A stretch of DNA of 64,000 bases, taken from NCBI GenBank assembly GCA_022495005.1, contig JAGYXB010001945.1, positions 248,001 to 312,000 on the forward strand, read 5' to 3'. Position 1 is the stretch's first letter. The number at the start of each line of letters is the position of its first letter. Source of the DNA: Rhyacophila brunnea. Its lineage: Eukaryota > Arthropoda > Insecta > Trichoptera > Rhyacophilidae. The notes beneath the pieces were generated by a model that saw only the letters and a program-made list of their open reading frames with translations, did not search any database and had not been told where the DNA came from. A program made the position numbers and the translations under genes. This document shows positions 1-11,793 of the stretch, piece by piece.

Positions 1-187
1 GTTCCGTCGCCGTGGCCGGCCCTCCCTCACCCTGCAGCGATGCTACAAAAGCGACCTTCGTGCTGCAGGTCTGACATGGCGGGAGGCACAGGAGTTGGCG
101 ATGGACCGAGGGAAGTGGCGCCAACTTGTGCTTGCCCTATGCCCCAATGTTGGGAAGTGACAGGGTGAAAGAAGAAGAAGAAGATTT
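1..187 (+). pseudogene. 3' end of a non-LTR retrotransposon (reverse transcriptase C-terminal tail)
   Basis: One + frame reads through RCYKSDLRAAGLTWREAQE and then DRGKWRQLVLALCPN before a stop. This is the familiar C-terminal tail of RTE-like LINE polymerases, with the DR..WR..V.ALCP pattern. A short GAA microsatellite follows the stop, as expected for a LINE 3' tail. The element is cut by the window start, so only the last 60 or so codons are visible. The same kind of tail recurs on the minus strand near 33.1-33.2 kb. Confidence 0.75.
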
Positions 188-660
188 CAATAAATCTTAT
201 GTAAAATCTCAATATTATTCCACGACTTTCTCTTATTGTTTTTAAAAGACTTCAACGGTAGGTCAAGCGAGAAAACCTTAGAAATAAAAATTTTATTGTA
301 TTGTAAAATTTCTATCAAGACGAAAATATCTAAAATTAATGTTAAAATAGCCCGATATATTATACTTTATTTGATTAATTGAACTGATTGTTTTGTGGTA
401 GAACTCAATTATAATGAATATTTTAATCATTTTTAGCTGTACGCCCATCAGAATGATCTATACCTAATAATAATTACGTAGACACCGTAGTTCTCTACTA
501 CATTATCGTAGTAAGTTCTGGGAATAAGTATATATTCCAATATGGCATAATATCTACAATAAAAATAATAACTCAATATCATAGGATTTGGTACCAACAC
601 TAAAATGGATTTCAACTCAATACTTGGACATAATAATCAAACATAAATAAAAACCATGCC
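188..660. other. AT-rich sequence with no recognised feature
   Basis: No open frame of note, no terminal inverted repeat and no match to the repeat families found elsewhere in the window. Confidence 0.5.
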
Positions 661-664
661 CCCC

Positions 665-830
665 TGATGAGTGGATGAGGAAGCGGTAACGTAACTAAAT
701 TCATTGGCTTCGGGTTCGAATCCTGAGTCTGACGACATACATAATAATATTTGCTTAAACACACACATATTATTATATAGAATGTTGTTGACTTTTTGAA
801 TCGTTAATAAAACGAAAAATGCAATTTCAT
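665..830 (+). repeat. tRNA-derived SINE-like sequence
   Basis: A perfect RNA polymerase III box B (GGTTCGAATCC) lies near 712-722. About 45 bases upstream is a weak box A-like stretch (GAGTGGATGAGGAAGCGG). An AT-rich body with a CACACACATATTATTATATAG tract follows. The spacing matches the tRNA-like head of a SINE. The D-arm is poorly conserved, so this is not a functional tRNA gene. Confidence 0.45.
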
Positions 831-969
831 GACTAATATGCTTTTACACCCCGGCCATAGAATTTATCTTATTATTATGTTGGTCTTTCTGGGCGTAATG
901 TGTAAAAGTGTCCGAAATTTGATTTCATTGAACATTATACATACATTGTTGTCTTGAAATCACATACTT

Positions 970-1049
970 ACCTACGTTTGACTTACAAAGTTTAATGTGC
1001 ACTTTTTATGTCAGATTTTCACATCCTAACTTCACCCTTTGCCACTGCA
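970..1049 (+). repeat. Family C MITE, degraded right end
   Basis: The block matches the right terminus of family C: an AAAGTTTAATGTGCAC segment, then a diverged CCTAACTTCACCC and the terminal TTTGCCACTG. The left half is missing or unrecognisable. Compare the fuller copies at 14494-15111 and 47222-47814. Confidence 0.6.
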
Positions 1050-1550
1050 ATATAATATATTATTATAATAGATAGGCATACCTACGTGCCTATCAGTGAG
1101 CGTAAAATATCAATTTAATTTAATTACGAGATTATACTAAACCTTTGGTAGCAATAAGTAGGTAAATAGAAACCCACGATGTAACGATAGGTATCTAGGT
1201 AGTAGGTACTAACTTTTTATTAATTTTACTATTCTAAAATATTCTTGAACTGCTGTAAGTACAAATCATTAAAAGTACCTAATCGCCTACTTCTGTGTTA
1301 AGTCACGTTCTTAATATTAGTAACAATACAAAATATTGATGTTATAACCTTCGATATGTAATATTAATTTACACATAGGTATGCAGGTAAATACTAAGTA
1401 GCAGGTAATAAGAAACTTAACTATCATTGATGTCGGCATAATAAGATGTTTGTAATAAAATAACTATGATATTTATCTCTAGACTTTATCTAAAACGTAC
1501 CAATGTAGTAAACAATCTAAAATTGATGCAGGTAGGTACATTGAGTAGAG
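1050..1550. other. AT-rich sequence rich in TAGGTA motifs
   Basis: No gene or recognised repeat is visible. Several TACCTA and TAGGTAG motifs occur, as through the whole window. Confidence 0.5.
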
Positions 1551-2045
1551 ACACTGCCATCTTTAGATTAATAAAGCCTGAGCATAACTTTTTGCACAAG
1601 CAACGAGTGGTCCACTTTTCAGCTGTCAAAATCAGATCCCAGATTGCTTGACATATTGATTAGCCCTTTCTCGTTTCAAATTGAATTATACAAAATTCTC
1701 ACATCAAATATATTATTAACTATCAGTGTTATTTATAAATAATATACATTCCTGTTAGTCATCAGCTGTCAAAGTCAGACTAGTCCTTCACACAAAAATC
1801 GGTGGTAATATCGATTTTCAAAAAATATGCAGCATTGATCTATGCATATATTTGTAGAAGGTGTATTAATGCTAGTGTATTATTTATCATTTAACTCATC
1901 TATAAGGGAACACGAGAAACGCGTCATTATGAGCACTCTATAGACAATGAAAAACAATGACAGGTCATCGATAGACAACGGGAGGGGCGGAAGGATAGGA
2001 CCAGTCGTGAATGTGTCGGATTTCTCTTCAGTCGGCAATGACCGG
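1551..2045 (+). repeat. Family J repeat, longer copy
   Basis: The left edge has GCCATCTTTAGATTAATAAA followed by GCCTGAGCAT. The right edge has GGATAGGACCAGTCG and later AGTCGGCAATGACC. The same two edges are joined directly at 52947-53042, so the short copy looks like an internal-deletion derivative. The class is unknown and clear terminal repeats are not seen. Confidence 0.5.
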
Positions 2046-2049
2046 AGAT

Positions 2050-2505
2050 AACCGACTTTACAACTAATACAGGTTATAAAGGTAAATATTTACGTGCTTA
2101 CGTCATTAAGGAAAATGGGCATCGCAGAAAATTTATATTGCCGATTTATCATTCCGGAAAATATAATGTAGTAAACCTAAAAAATGTGCCGTTCAACATG
2201 AATTGTATTTTTTTTTTAAATATTCTTTCATTTTATATATCTTAACAATGCAAACATACCTGGATGAATATTATTTATCTGTGATAAGGAAAAGATTAGT
2301 ACAGAATTATCGTACCCTGACGTTCACAAGATGTTAGTGTCAAAATGTGGAATAAAACAATATAGTGGTGATATAGGTGAATTTAGTTAGTGGATGCTAT
2401 TTTATAAATTCTTAAAATAGGGTCGGGTCTCCTTAGTAAACTCGGTGTAGGTACTTCTTTAAACTTCTATAGATTTATAATTGTATTTTCAGTGCTTTTA
2501 TATGT
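2050..2505. other. AT-rich sequence with no recognised feature
   Basis: No open frame, terminal repeat or match to another block in the window was seen. Confidence 0.45.
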
Positions 2506-2510
2506 TTATA

Positions 2511-2928
2511 ATAAAACAATTACAAGATAAAAAGAACTTTTTATATACAACGTTTTTAAATTTTCTGTTGAATCATATAAACATGACTTGTATTTGATAG
2601 AAATAATACTGAAATATCATTTTGACACTCATATTGATTTCCATAGTAACGCACGTATATATTAATAATTTCTTAGCAACTACTAATAGTGGATTGGATT
2701 ACGGATTTCTTCCGAAATAACTTTTCATACAAAACAGAATTAACTGGAAAAGAAATTAAATTCTACTTAAAGATGGCTAAAAGTATTAAAAAAATGTATT
2801 GGCATCGTGTTCTGATATATTCTAAAAGTTTCAAATGTGTAGCTAGTCGGGAAGTTAATTAAAAATCGATTACAAGATTTGTACCGGACAAATAATAAGA
2901 ATACGACCTAATAAAAACGTTGTAATTA
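2511..2928 (-). mobile_element. Family A non-autonomous element (copy 1)
   Basis: Reading + it opens with ATTACAAGATAAAAAGAAC and closes with AAAACGTTGTAATT, which is the reverse of the copies at 27.9 and 62.1 kb. Internal landmarks shared by all copies include TTTCCATAGTAACGCACGT, AAGATGGCTAAAAGTATT and TTTGTACCGGACAAA. Both outer ends sit next to AATT. No coding potential is seen. Confidence 0.8.
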
Positions 2929-2939
2929 ATTGTGTTCTC

Positions 2940-3060
2940 TTTTTATATTTTCATTTTTATCGTTTTTATTGCTTCTTTATAATAATGTTTCATAATATCA
3001 TGTTGTGAACGTCTTAAACTTATAATTTATAATGCCCACAATATGTTAAAAAATATAATT
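2940..3060 (+). repeat. Family I repeat
   Basis: Contains ATCATGTTGTGAACGTC followed by TTAAACTTATAATTTATAATG and CCCACAATAT, preceded by a T-rich TTTATCGTTTTTATTGC tract. The same block is at 10262-10380, with fragments near 16465 (minus) and 54449. The class is unknown; a LINE 3' untranslated region is possible. Confidence 0.55.
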
Positions 3061-3089
3061 GAAATTGAAATTGAAAATTGTACCTGTGT

Positions 3090-3695
3090 AGGTGGGTACA
3101 CAATATTTTTTTTTTCAATTAGGTATCTACATAGACCATAATGAAACTTTAATTAGGTTTATTTTTGAATCTTTAATAATAGGTAGGTCCTACCTACCTT
3201 TTTTACATTTTATTTTTGTTTATACTTTTTCCTTCTTTACTTTTTTTCGGTTAATAATATTTCATCATACGCCCCTATATAGATTATAGATAGTAGATAC
3301 TAGATACTACGATCTATGGACACTTGTCCGAGACACCATTGATTAAAATTATCATCTTAGGTGTCAATACAGTGGTTTATCGTGACATTTGTCTGAAACT
3401 TTTACCGTTCATTCTTCATCTTTTCGTGCCTAATTCTTTATGAGACGTTGGCGACGAGTTTGACCATTTCTCCCTCTAAATAGGGAGTGCTGAGCTCAAA
3501 CCAGTCTCTGAAGATATTGAGCCAGAACATTTACCTTTTACCAGGACCTTACTTACTGGAAATATTCCCATGAATGATAAGGATGCAGAAGTTGATATCT
3601 CTCTGGAAGATCGACGATGTGACCAAAGTATGCCAAGTTTCTTGTTTATTAACCTATAAATATAAGTGAGTCCTACCTACTATATACGGGCCAAA
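3090..3695. other. AT-rich sequence; possible degraded LINE 5' to the RTE remnant
   Basis: Nothing clear is coded. A GC-richer patch at 3478-3630 may belong to the LINE remnant that follows, but no reading frame supports this. Confidence 0.3.
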
Positions 3696-3697
3696 AA

Positions 3698-4312
3698 AAG
3701 ATCCTCGTCAATGGCACTCAGCTCGAACAGGTGAAAAGCTACATCTATCTGGGACAACAAGTGTCTATAGATGGATGTATATTTGATGAAATTGTTCGCA
3801 GAGTAAAGCTAGGCTGGAGTGCTTTTGGCCGCCTGAATAATGTCTTCAAAAGTGACCTTCCACAGTGCCTAAAGCGCAAAGTGTTCAACCATTGTGTGCT
3901 TCCCATGATCACATATGCGTGTGAAACATGGACCCTAAGTAAAAGAGAGATCCAGAAACTTGCGAGGTGCATGCTGGGCATAACGCGAAAGAACAAAAAG
4001 AGGAATGAGTGAATAAGGAAGCAAACAAGGGTTTGCGATGTACCTAATAGAGTTTATTAAAAGCCTTAAATGGAGATGGGCTGGACACACAGCTCGAAGA
4101 AGAGACAATCGTTCTACAAATCTAGTCATCCAGTGGTATCCAACAAGTACAAAACGTCCGTAAGGTAGACCTAGAGGCCGCTGGATCGATGAAATGATAA
4201 AGTTCTGCGGAAGTACGTGGCAACGCAATGCACGGGACCGAGAGAAGTGGAAGTAGCTTGAAGAGGCCTTCATCCAGCAGTGGATAGATTCAGGCTGATT
4301 ATGATGATGACT
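3698..4312 (+). pseudogene. RTE-type LINE reverse transcriptase, C-terminal remnant
   Basis: The frame at 3731-4012 reads SYIYLGQQVSIDG, LGWSAFGRLNNVF, then ITYACETWTLSKREIQKL. These are hallmarks of the region after the catalytic domain in RTE-clade LINE polymerases. A shifted frame continues with LKWRWAGHTARR, TNLVIQWYP, GRPRGRWIDEM and DREKWK...LEEAFIQQW. It ends near a GATGATGA tail. At least one frameshift and in-frame stops show it is dead. The catalytic FADD motif is absent, so the copy is 5'-truncated. Related fragments lie at 9764-10015, 16018-16372 and 28440-28670. Confidence 0.85.
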
Positions 4313-5590
4313 ATATACCTAATCAATAATTTTGAAACAATATAATTTCCCATTAATCCTACGCTATTTGAATTATTTATTATTGATAGCTGTTTTTGGG
4401 CTATAAACCCGTCCTTGCAACGATCTACGATAACGTAGTAACTTACGAGATAGAGTAAAGTTATCCCTGATTAGAGTTATGTCATGTAAACACCGGCTTA
4501 ATCAATAAATACGATATCGCTTTTATTAGATTTACCTGATTTCTCCTTGTAAAAATTGTTCTTATTCTAGAAATACCTATATACCTACGGATACATTTAT
4601 AAATTAGTCGACCACCTATTATACCTAAGTAGGTACCTACGTCTATTGACATCTATGCATATCTATTTTGGTTTATTTTAGTTAAAACATAAGATTACAT
4701 TCGAGTTAACGAAGTTAAATTGTAATATTCTCTTATAACTACTCGAGCATAGACTTTTTTATTATCGAGAAAATAATGTATGTTACTCATTTAGTTGGTT
4801 CTTTAAGTTCATGCACTGGAGCGAACACAAACTAGAGACTAAAACTTTGATAATTAGGTAAATACTGAAGAATAAATTATTAATTACGAAGTTTTAAAAA
4901 CTCAAATTTAAAGGTACCTACCATATCCGATAGGTGCTACGTTGCATTTCCTGACGTACCTAAATTTAATTAAGATTAATACAAATAATTTCAGACAATT
5001 TAATAATCCATTTCATTAAATTTTCCATTCATAAAATCGTGCAATGAGACATTAGTAGGTAAAAAATAAAGTTAAAGTAGATACTTTAAGATATAATTAA
5101 GTATATATCTACCAGTTTCTATTCAAATATGATACACTAACAATAAAACCAAAGCGGTGTTTACCATTGATAGAGGGCGTATCGTAAAATTGTTCAAACT
5201 AAATCGCGCGCTGTTTCGGCATTGTGATGCCGTCATCAGATCGCATAGCGGTGCGATCATTTACGATGATTCCATAAAAAGATGCCGCATTCAATGGCGA
5301 CCGCAACCAATAAAACTTTTTTTTTTATTCACGATCAGACAATATAATCTCGCACGCCACTGCATAATTAATATGTTCTGTGGATTTAGGGAAAAGGGTT
5401 TGGTCGATCAAACATAGCAAAATCTATTTTATCTGTTCTTATCTATTCAAATAAAAATATTCTATTTTAACTGCTATACGTATAAACAAGGCATAGACGT
5501 ATAAGAGAAAGAGAGCTAATTCTATACCTAAGAGTGGTATGGAAAGTTTAAATAGGAACTTATATTATAACATACCTACATGGAATCCAC
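4313..5590. other. AT-rich sequence with one GC-richer patch
   Basis: No gene is recognised. A patch at 5155-5310 has higher GC and an 86-codon open frame from 5157 with no domain I can recognise. It includes the partly palindromic GATCGCATAGCGGTGCGATC. Confidence 0.35.
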
Positions 5591-5900
5591 AGAACAGATT
5601 AATAAATAGAATCGGTATGATATAACCCAATACACCACATTTTCACGTAGGATTTAAGATGTGTGGGTATCCTACGAAAATGAAACACACATTATAGACG
5701 TGCAAAAGTGTGTGTTGCAATTTCAAATACACCAATATTGAATGAGCGTCAGTGCATAAAACGAGAGTAGTTGTCAGAACGAAATACAAGCTTATTCTTA
5801 ACACGTATTTTAGTTTATCCCATATTCTTCCACACTCAAGATCGGTTGCCTGTTTCTCCACACCCGTTAGGTATTTCAGTTCCCTGTTGGGATCTCTTGA
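5591..5900 (+). repeat. Family F repeat (copy 1)
   Basis: Starts with CCACAGAACAGATTAATAAA and ends near TTCAGTTCCCTGTTGGG. Internal landmarks are TCCTACGAAAATGAAACACA and TCCCATATTCTTCCACACTC. Copies in the same orientation are at 29686-30030 and 56668-56830, and reverse copies at 22745-23075 and 37313-37620. No protein is encoded that I can recognise. Confidence 0.7.
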
Positions 5901-6370
5901 ACATATTATTAATTTAACTATTTACACACTTATATGGAATTTAAAATATTTAATTATTTCATTGTAATATGTGCCTGCATTCGAGTAATATTGTAGAACG
6001 TCCCCTTCCAAAAGTTGTGGGTCAGCCCGAACCATGTGGCTCGCATAAATTTACATGCTCTTTTTTCAATGTGTGTTTGTTTGAGAACAATAAACTACAC
6101 GGCTTTTTAAAGAAAATAGTAATTTACCATTGTTTTAATATGGTTAGGTACCTATTGACATTATCTTTCATATTGATTCTTATAGTGTAGGTAAGTACAG
6201 GCACCTATCTACATTTTCATGGTTTTATCTGGCATCTCCTACAAATGTAGTTCGGATGTAGGGTGTTTAAGGTTTTACTGATTATTACTAAAATAGTAAT
6301 GTTTATGCCTGATAAGTCTTATCATTATCATTGGCATTACAGTATAATGTGAATTTTCTGCATATATGAA
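5901..6370. other. No recognised feature
   Basis: AT-rich sequence. A short open frame at 5969-6190 has no recognisable domain and is probably chance. Confidence 0.4.
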
Positions 6371-6374
6371 ACGT

Positions 6375-6775
6375 ATCTACTATCTACTCTCCTCCATCGG
6401 CTGCAAACGCCCTACTTAGCCTCCTGAATGGTGTTTTTCTTTTCACGTAGTCCACTGACTTCAGTATGGGAATACGACTTCTATTGGAGAAGAGCCTCAC
6501 GGATGATTATATGCCTTCTATCCTTAAGATATGGCCTGCCTAACGAAACTGCCCCATTTTCACGCTTTTCACTTTCAAGATATCCAACTGAATTTCTCTA
6601 ATGTTTTAATGCTGAAAAGATCCAAGATTTATAGGTCAATATTGAATATGGGCCTGATTAGGGTTTTATAAAGCTTGTAGAAATATTTTTTGAGAAGAAC
6701 GGTATCTTTGAAATGTCTTTAACCTGACCTGTTCACTGGTGTTGTTTTGAGGATCTCGAATATATAGTTTCATCG
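6375..6775 (-). pseudogene. Degraded LINE polymerase fragment
   Basis: Read on the minus strand, broken frames give SFYKLYKTLIRPIF, then a leucine-rich SALK-like stretch and a W/GH..R pattern. This resembles the post-catalytic YKTLIRPVLTYG...W region of RTE/Jockey-like LINEs. Many stops and frameshifts are present, so this is an old remnant. Confidence 0.5.
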
Positions 6776-6935
6776 AGTTTATCAAATGTATGATGACTAT
6801 TGATCATGCGTGATAATATGTACTACTTTATTGAAGTTATACCTACTTCTTTAGGCGAGTTTGGCAAATCAGATCAGAGTGTATTTTTGGCGTGTGACAT
6901 GTAACACATAATTTATTTTTTACACGAAAAAAAAC

Positions 6936-7012
6936 GCACCCGATTGGATTCGAACCACCGATTGTTCGGTTATCAGCCGAACGCACTACCTTTACGCCAC
7001 AGTATGATACTG
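6936..7012 (-). repeat. tRNA-Ile-like SINE head or tRNA pseudogene
   Basis: On the minus strand a box A-like GTGGCGTAAAGGTAGTGCG is followed by TTCGG-CTGATAA-CCGAA. This is a perfect 5-bp anticodon stem with a seven-base loop and GAT anticodon. A perfect GGTTCGAATCC box B follows. The 5' and 3' acceptor strands do not pair, and an A/T-rich stretch follows the T-arm. A tRNA-derived SINE head or tRNA pseudogene is more likely than a working tRNA gene. Confidence 0.6.
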
Positions 7013-7019
7013 CAATCGT

Positions 7020-9235
7020 GACGATTATACAGTATAATAATATTATAGTTTAGAATTGTTTCATTGTCTAGGCAGCGAATTTATTATTGTCGGCCACTTG
7101 CAATTCCTTACGTAAACAAACTTTTAAACGTCAGAGTGACAGTTGGTACTTTAAATAAAAAATAACGAGAAACCATTATATAATTTAGTATTATAAGTTA
7201 AAGTGTATATAAATAAACCAACGGCGTTCTAATAAGCGGTCCTTTTTAATTAGTATATATTATCTATAAGTATGCCATTTATACTTTTTATTAATGTGGC
7301 GATTTCTATGTTTCCTAGTTTACTCTGACAGCTTAATTTGTTTAAAAAAATGTTCGAATTTTAAACAGGATGTGATCGACCGTTTTATTCATAGAAGTTT
7401 TATTGAATTGCTAAAGATAGCGACTAGATATGGCCAATAAAAACATTTTTTATTGGTAATTTACCTACCAATCTGATTCATTCATAAGTAATTCTATTAG
7501 CCAATAATATGTCCGGATAGATTTTAGAGATAGCCAGACAGATATCATGGCATGTCGTGCACTTCATAATACCTTGTAAATTATATTTATTGAATGTTTG
7601 AATGGGCCGCTTTAGGCTCACAAACTGATGGTTCTACAATTCTGGAATATTTAATGATTTGTATATTTCCGGTTGATCTGTAAGTTGAATTCTTATTTTC
7701 AAAAATACTTTTCAATTTTCTAAATTGTCACCTTTGTCTAGTTGTGGGTACCTCAAAAGTTAATATAAGTTGATAGATCTACTTATATATTTCAATTATT
7801 TAGATTTATTTACATTCTTCAACATATAAATTTTATTTAAAAAGGAGCTAGGTATCATCATTTTTAAATACTATTTATAATTTTAATATAAATATTAATT
7901 TAAATTTAGGGAAACACTTCATGTATAAGTACATACCCCACGTCACTCCATTACCTAATAAACAATTCACATAAATAACCAATGGTCTTTTGATCTGAAC
8001 AAATTGTTAATGCAATGATACCTACCCAAGGGTAGTAAACGTCTAAAATATAGAAAGATATAAATATATTAAAACTAGCAAATATTGCCAGGTGGCAGTA
8101 CCTCTGTACGCTCTGTCATACGTTTACGTGTATATTTTGTCTTACTGTCTATGTTTCAGTGTTTTAGATTCAATTAATTATCCATGAGCTGCTGTATCGA
8201 CCTGACAGAGCCTTTGTAGAATCTCCTGACTTTGCCGAGCACTCCATCAATGAACTTGTTCATTTGTCAAACGGCGACGTTTAGCTGATCAGTGATCAAT
8301 GATCATCCTTCCTCAGACTTAATGTTTCTACTTTTTTTATTATTGATTATGTGTTTTGTCTAAGGTTACAATATGCTACGCACTCTATCCTTATTATAAC
8401 TCCCCTTAAATTTCTGATAGTACACTAATTTATCGATACTGTTATCATGCGTTATGCTATTATCGTACAGTAAGCATCTATCAGACCATTATGAGGGTAA
8501 CATTTGTTTTCTTTCACGATCCGATTAAAATAAACAATTCCTTCGATTTTTCAAATATATGCGTGTCCTACCTACATTAAATTTAATAAGTATTCTCACT
8601 GTCTCGCTCTCTCATACACATTTTTATATTTTTTTTCATGCGTTACATAAATTATAATTCAAGACAAATATGTAGGTTCCTACGAAGTAATATAAATGTA
8701 CCTACTTATGTCTAATTCAAAGTATTATTGAAAGATCAGTTGAATTATGTGTCTTCTCCGTTATTTGTTATAATATTCGATTTAATGATCGTGATAATGC
8801 CTTATTGATTAAACATAATTATTTCATAGATTATGCATACCTACATTAAGTATTTATTTTATTTTTTATTTATTTTTGATTCATAATTTTTTGTTAGAAT
8901 TAATACTGTTTCATTATTTGCTCAAATTTAATATCCATGATGTGGTATTAATAAATTATATTGTAAATTTATAAATTAATTATTTGATATTAATTATATC
9001 ATGTTATTAAATATTGATTTATCAAAAGTCGTATTAGTAAGTATGTGGTTATTGCTTTATGATGTTCTTGTAATTTTGTTTTTTTGTTAATACATAATTT
9101 TAAATCTCCTATTAATAAATCATTATGATTAATTATTAATATTCAATTTATTTATTTTAATTACCTACTGAATATGAGTGTCATAATATTTTTTAATATG
9201 CTACTTAATGTATTTATAAATGATTTTGTCTCTTT
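7020..9235. other. Long AT-rich stretch with no recognised feature
   Basis: No gene or shared repeat was recognised. A run of overlapping TGATCA palindromes lies near 8283-8306. The interval could hold regulatory DNA, but nothing specific supports that. Confidence 0.4.
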
Positions 9236-9237
9236 TT

Positions 9238-9375
9238 GAATTTGTTTATTATAAATGTCTGTTTTATTTTATTGTATCTTAGTTTAAAATGTCCCTCTGA
9301 GGCGAACGGTCCGGTTATAATGAAAGTGGAATCAGTACAATAAAATTTGCATTTTTATTAAAGTTAATAATTAAT
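9238..9375 (+). repeat. Family O repeat (copy 1)
   Basis: Aligns with 63121-63255 over GAATTTGTTT, a CTGTTTTAT block, GAAAATG/TAAAATG, CTCTGAGGCG and AAAGTGGAATCAGTAC. Class unknown. Confidence 0.5.
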
Positions 9376-9763
9376 ATATTACCTACCAATACACCTAAGA
9401 TTGAGGGTGATGTGAGTGTGGAGGAGATAATGTTGGAGGATGGTGAGAAGAGCGATGAATAATGACTGGCACATAGCTGGTGGAGATGGCGAATTTATCT
9501 CCGGATTGACAAGTAGGTACAGTTTACACAGTTACAATAAAGTCAATAATATTAGATATAAAAACTAGTCAAATTCATAGCCTAAGGCTAGGCGATACCG
9601 AGTTACTGTTATACAATCAAGATAAAAGCGGAGTGAGATATTCATTCAATTGTGATATTTATTCTATTTGTTAAACCCCTTACGATGGAATAATGCTAAC
9701 ACTGAGTATCCCATACCTTTAGTGAGCAATGCATTTTATCATAATACCTACATAGTCAAAATC
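9376..9763. other. Unclassified; purine-rich patch
   Basis: A purine-rich patch at 9400-9480 (repeats of GGAGGA and GGTGAG) has no recognised function. It may be a remnant of an unidentified element. Confidence 0.3.
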
Positions 9764-10015
9764 ATCATCATCAGCCAGAATCTATCCACTCCTGGATGAA
9801 GGCCTCTCTAAGCTAATTTCACTTCTCGGTTCTGTGCGTTGCGTTGCCACGTACTTCCGCAAAACTTTATCATATCATCGATCCAGCGACCTCTAGGTCT
9901 ACCTTACGGACGTTTTGTACCTCTTGGATAACACTGGATGACTAAGTTTGTCCAACGATTGTCCTTTCTTCGAGCTATGTTTCCAGCCCATTTCCATTTG
10001 AGGTTTTTGTACGTA
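9764..10015 (-). pseudogene. RTE-type LINE 3' end
   Basis: On the minus strand it reads LKWKWAGNIARRKDNRWTN and then LVIQCYPRGTKRP before a stop. This is the same C-terminal segment as the copy at 3.7-4.3 kb. The ATCATCATCATC at 9764 is the reverse of the GATGAT tail. It is truncated upstream of the conserved W.WAGH motif. Confidence 0.8.
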
Positions 10016-10261
10016 GTACTGAGGTAAAAGGTCTTATTTACAATTGGTAATTTTAGATTCGTGTGAAATTTGTATGAAAGAAACAGTCTTATTTTTGCTG
10101 TCAACTGAGTAAGCACTAACCTGACTAATCGATACGCTGACGGCATGTGAAAAATGTATATAAAATAATTAAATAATATACTTAGTATAATAATAAGTCA
10201 CGGATTTTGCTGACAATGCTTGTTCTCAAAGGACTCGTTGATCGCCACATACCTAAGGTTT

Positions 10262-10380
10262 TTTTTTGTCATCGCTCATTTTATCGCTTTTATCGTTTTT
10301 ATTACTTTTTGTCATGTTGTGAACGTCTTAAACTTATAATTTGCAATGTCCACAATATACTAAAAATAATATTAATATCA
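10262..10380 (+). repeat. Family I repeat (copy 2)
   Basis: Shares GTCATGTTGTGAACGTC, TTAAACTTATAATTTGCAATG and CCACAATATACTAAAAATA with the copy at 2940-3060. It also has the T-rich TTTATCGTTTTTATTAC lead-in. Confidence 0.6.
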
Positions 10381-10775
10381 AATGCTCCCGTTGTCAAATC
10401 ACGTCGCGGGTAGTAGCCGCATTTTTGTTTCGACCCTATCATAGACAAAAACCCTTGCTTCATTATCAATAAAAATAGTAAAATAAAAACAGGTTAATAT
10501 TATAATAATAAAGACGGTAGCCAGGATAAAATAAAATAAGTAAGATAAAAAAGGGTAAGAGATATATAGTCGCATCTACTCATTGAGGCATGGAGCCGTT
10601 AATCCTTCCCTAATTGGGGGCCTAAATGCCGCGTTTGGGCAATAAATCTGAGACGACCACAATATTTTCATAAAATTTATACTTTATTATTATCGGGCAT
10701 TGAGGCAGTAATATGCCTGCGGTGGCGTGAATCAGCGCACCCCGACTATGTGGATATCTGGTCATATTTATTGAT
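10381..10775. other. Unclassified, moderate GC
   Basis: The segment holds a GC-richer part at 10580-10760 with no open frame or terminal repeat that I can define. Confidence 0.3.
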
Positions 10776-10777
10776 AG

Positions 10778-11415
10778 ATTAGGGTTTAACAAAAATAACC
10801 GATAGAATACGTTTCCGGTAAGTCGGTAAAATTATGAAGCGAATACCGGTTTATCGGTAATAGTTTAGTGATAAAATAATTGTTATGGCGTTAATGTATT
10901 AAACACTAAATTTAGAAAACGATTAGAAACATACCTATTAGAAAAAAGTAAAACCTATTGGGATTCATACAACTTACCTACATCTTTCACTGTCAATATA
11001 ATTACACATTACCTAATATTATAATTTTTTTTCCGACCATGTCCGATCCTAATAAGATCATAATATGAGCCTCCACAGAGCGGAGGTTTGTTATAACAGA
11101 TTTTGTTTTTTTTCACGAGAAATGGATGTCAGCCACTTGCTCAACCTATTAGGTCCATACTCTGACTCATTCACAAATTAAAAAACAATATGTGTACTTG
11201 CTAGACCCAGCATTTGAACCTGGGACCCATATAAATACAATAAATTGATTTAAATATGTACTTTTAATGAAATTATTTAATTTAATAATAATAATAGAAA
11301 ATATATTAAATGAAAAATACCGATAGTAAGAAATAAATTTCGGTAGGTACCTACCGGTAATTCGATTATGAAAATTTCTCTATTTACCATTAATCGGGAT
11401 TTCCAAAAACCGGTA
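10778..11415. mobile_element. Possible MITE with CCGGTAA-rich ends
   Basis: Both ends are rich in CCGGTAA and CCGATA motifs in opposing orientation. ATAGATTA near the left edge has its complement TAATCTAT near 11405. The exact termini and target duplication are not clear. A SINE sits inside at 11045-11233. Confidence 0.35.
11045..11233 (-). repeat. Family P tRNA-derived SINE, minus orientation
   Basis: Reading the minus strand, a box B-like GGGTCCCAGGTTCAAATGC leads into GTACACATATTG and CATCCATTTCTCG. The body carries a CCTCCGCTCTGTGGAGG hairpin and then ATGATCTTATTAGGATCGG. The same order is seen on the + strand at 33250-33475. Confidence 0.6.
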
Positions 11416-11790
11416 ATCTATTCTCTAGAGCAGAGTTTCCAAAACTTTTCTTGCAATGAAACACTTTGCAAATCCTGAACTTTTAGAGGAACATCTTGTT
11501 TATTTTGCAGGGTAGGTAGGTATGAAGGTGAATAATACATAATCAAATAATTAAAAAAAAAAAAAGCATTTAAAAAATATATTTAATTGACTGAATTTCT
11601 AAATATCTTTGGTAATTTTGGGTTCTTGGATTGCAAATTTTTTTGATATCTGGCACAATATTAGAAAGTTGAATTCTTTGGTACCTATATCTGATGTGGC
11701 GTCGAGCCTGTTCCTGGACTTCGACTTTGTTGCAGCTTAATAAGAAAATTCTGCTTCGCATAAATATGTCATAGCAAATAAAGGTAGACT
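11416..11790. other. No recognised feature
   Basis: AT-rich. A 63-codon minus frame here has no recognisable domain and is probably chance. Confidence 0.4.
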
Positions 11791-11793
11791 ATC

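Noticed and set aside
27..212. 61-residue minus-strand open frame as a gene
   Set aside because: It lies antisense to a clear LINE polymerase tail on the + strand.
3745..4273. Minus-strand frames of 83 and 112 residues
   Set aside because: They are antisense to the RTE LINE remnant, whose + frame has the family motifs.
6936..7012. Functional tRNA gene
   Set aside because: The acceptor stem does not pair, so a SINE head or pseudogene is more likely.
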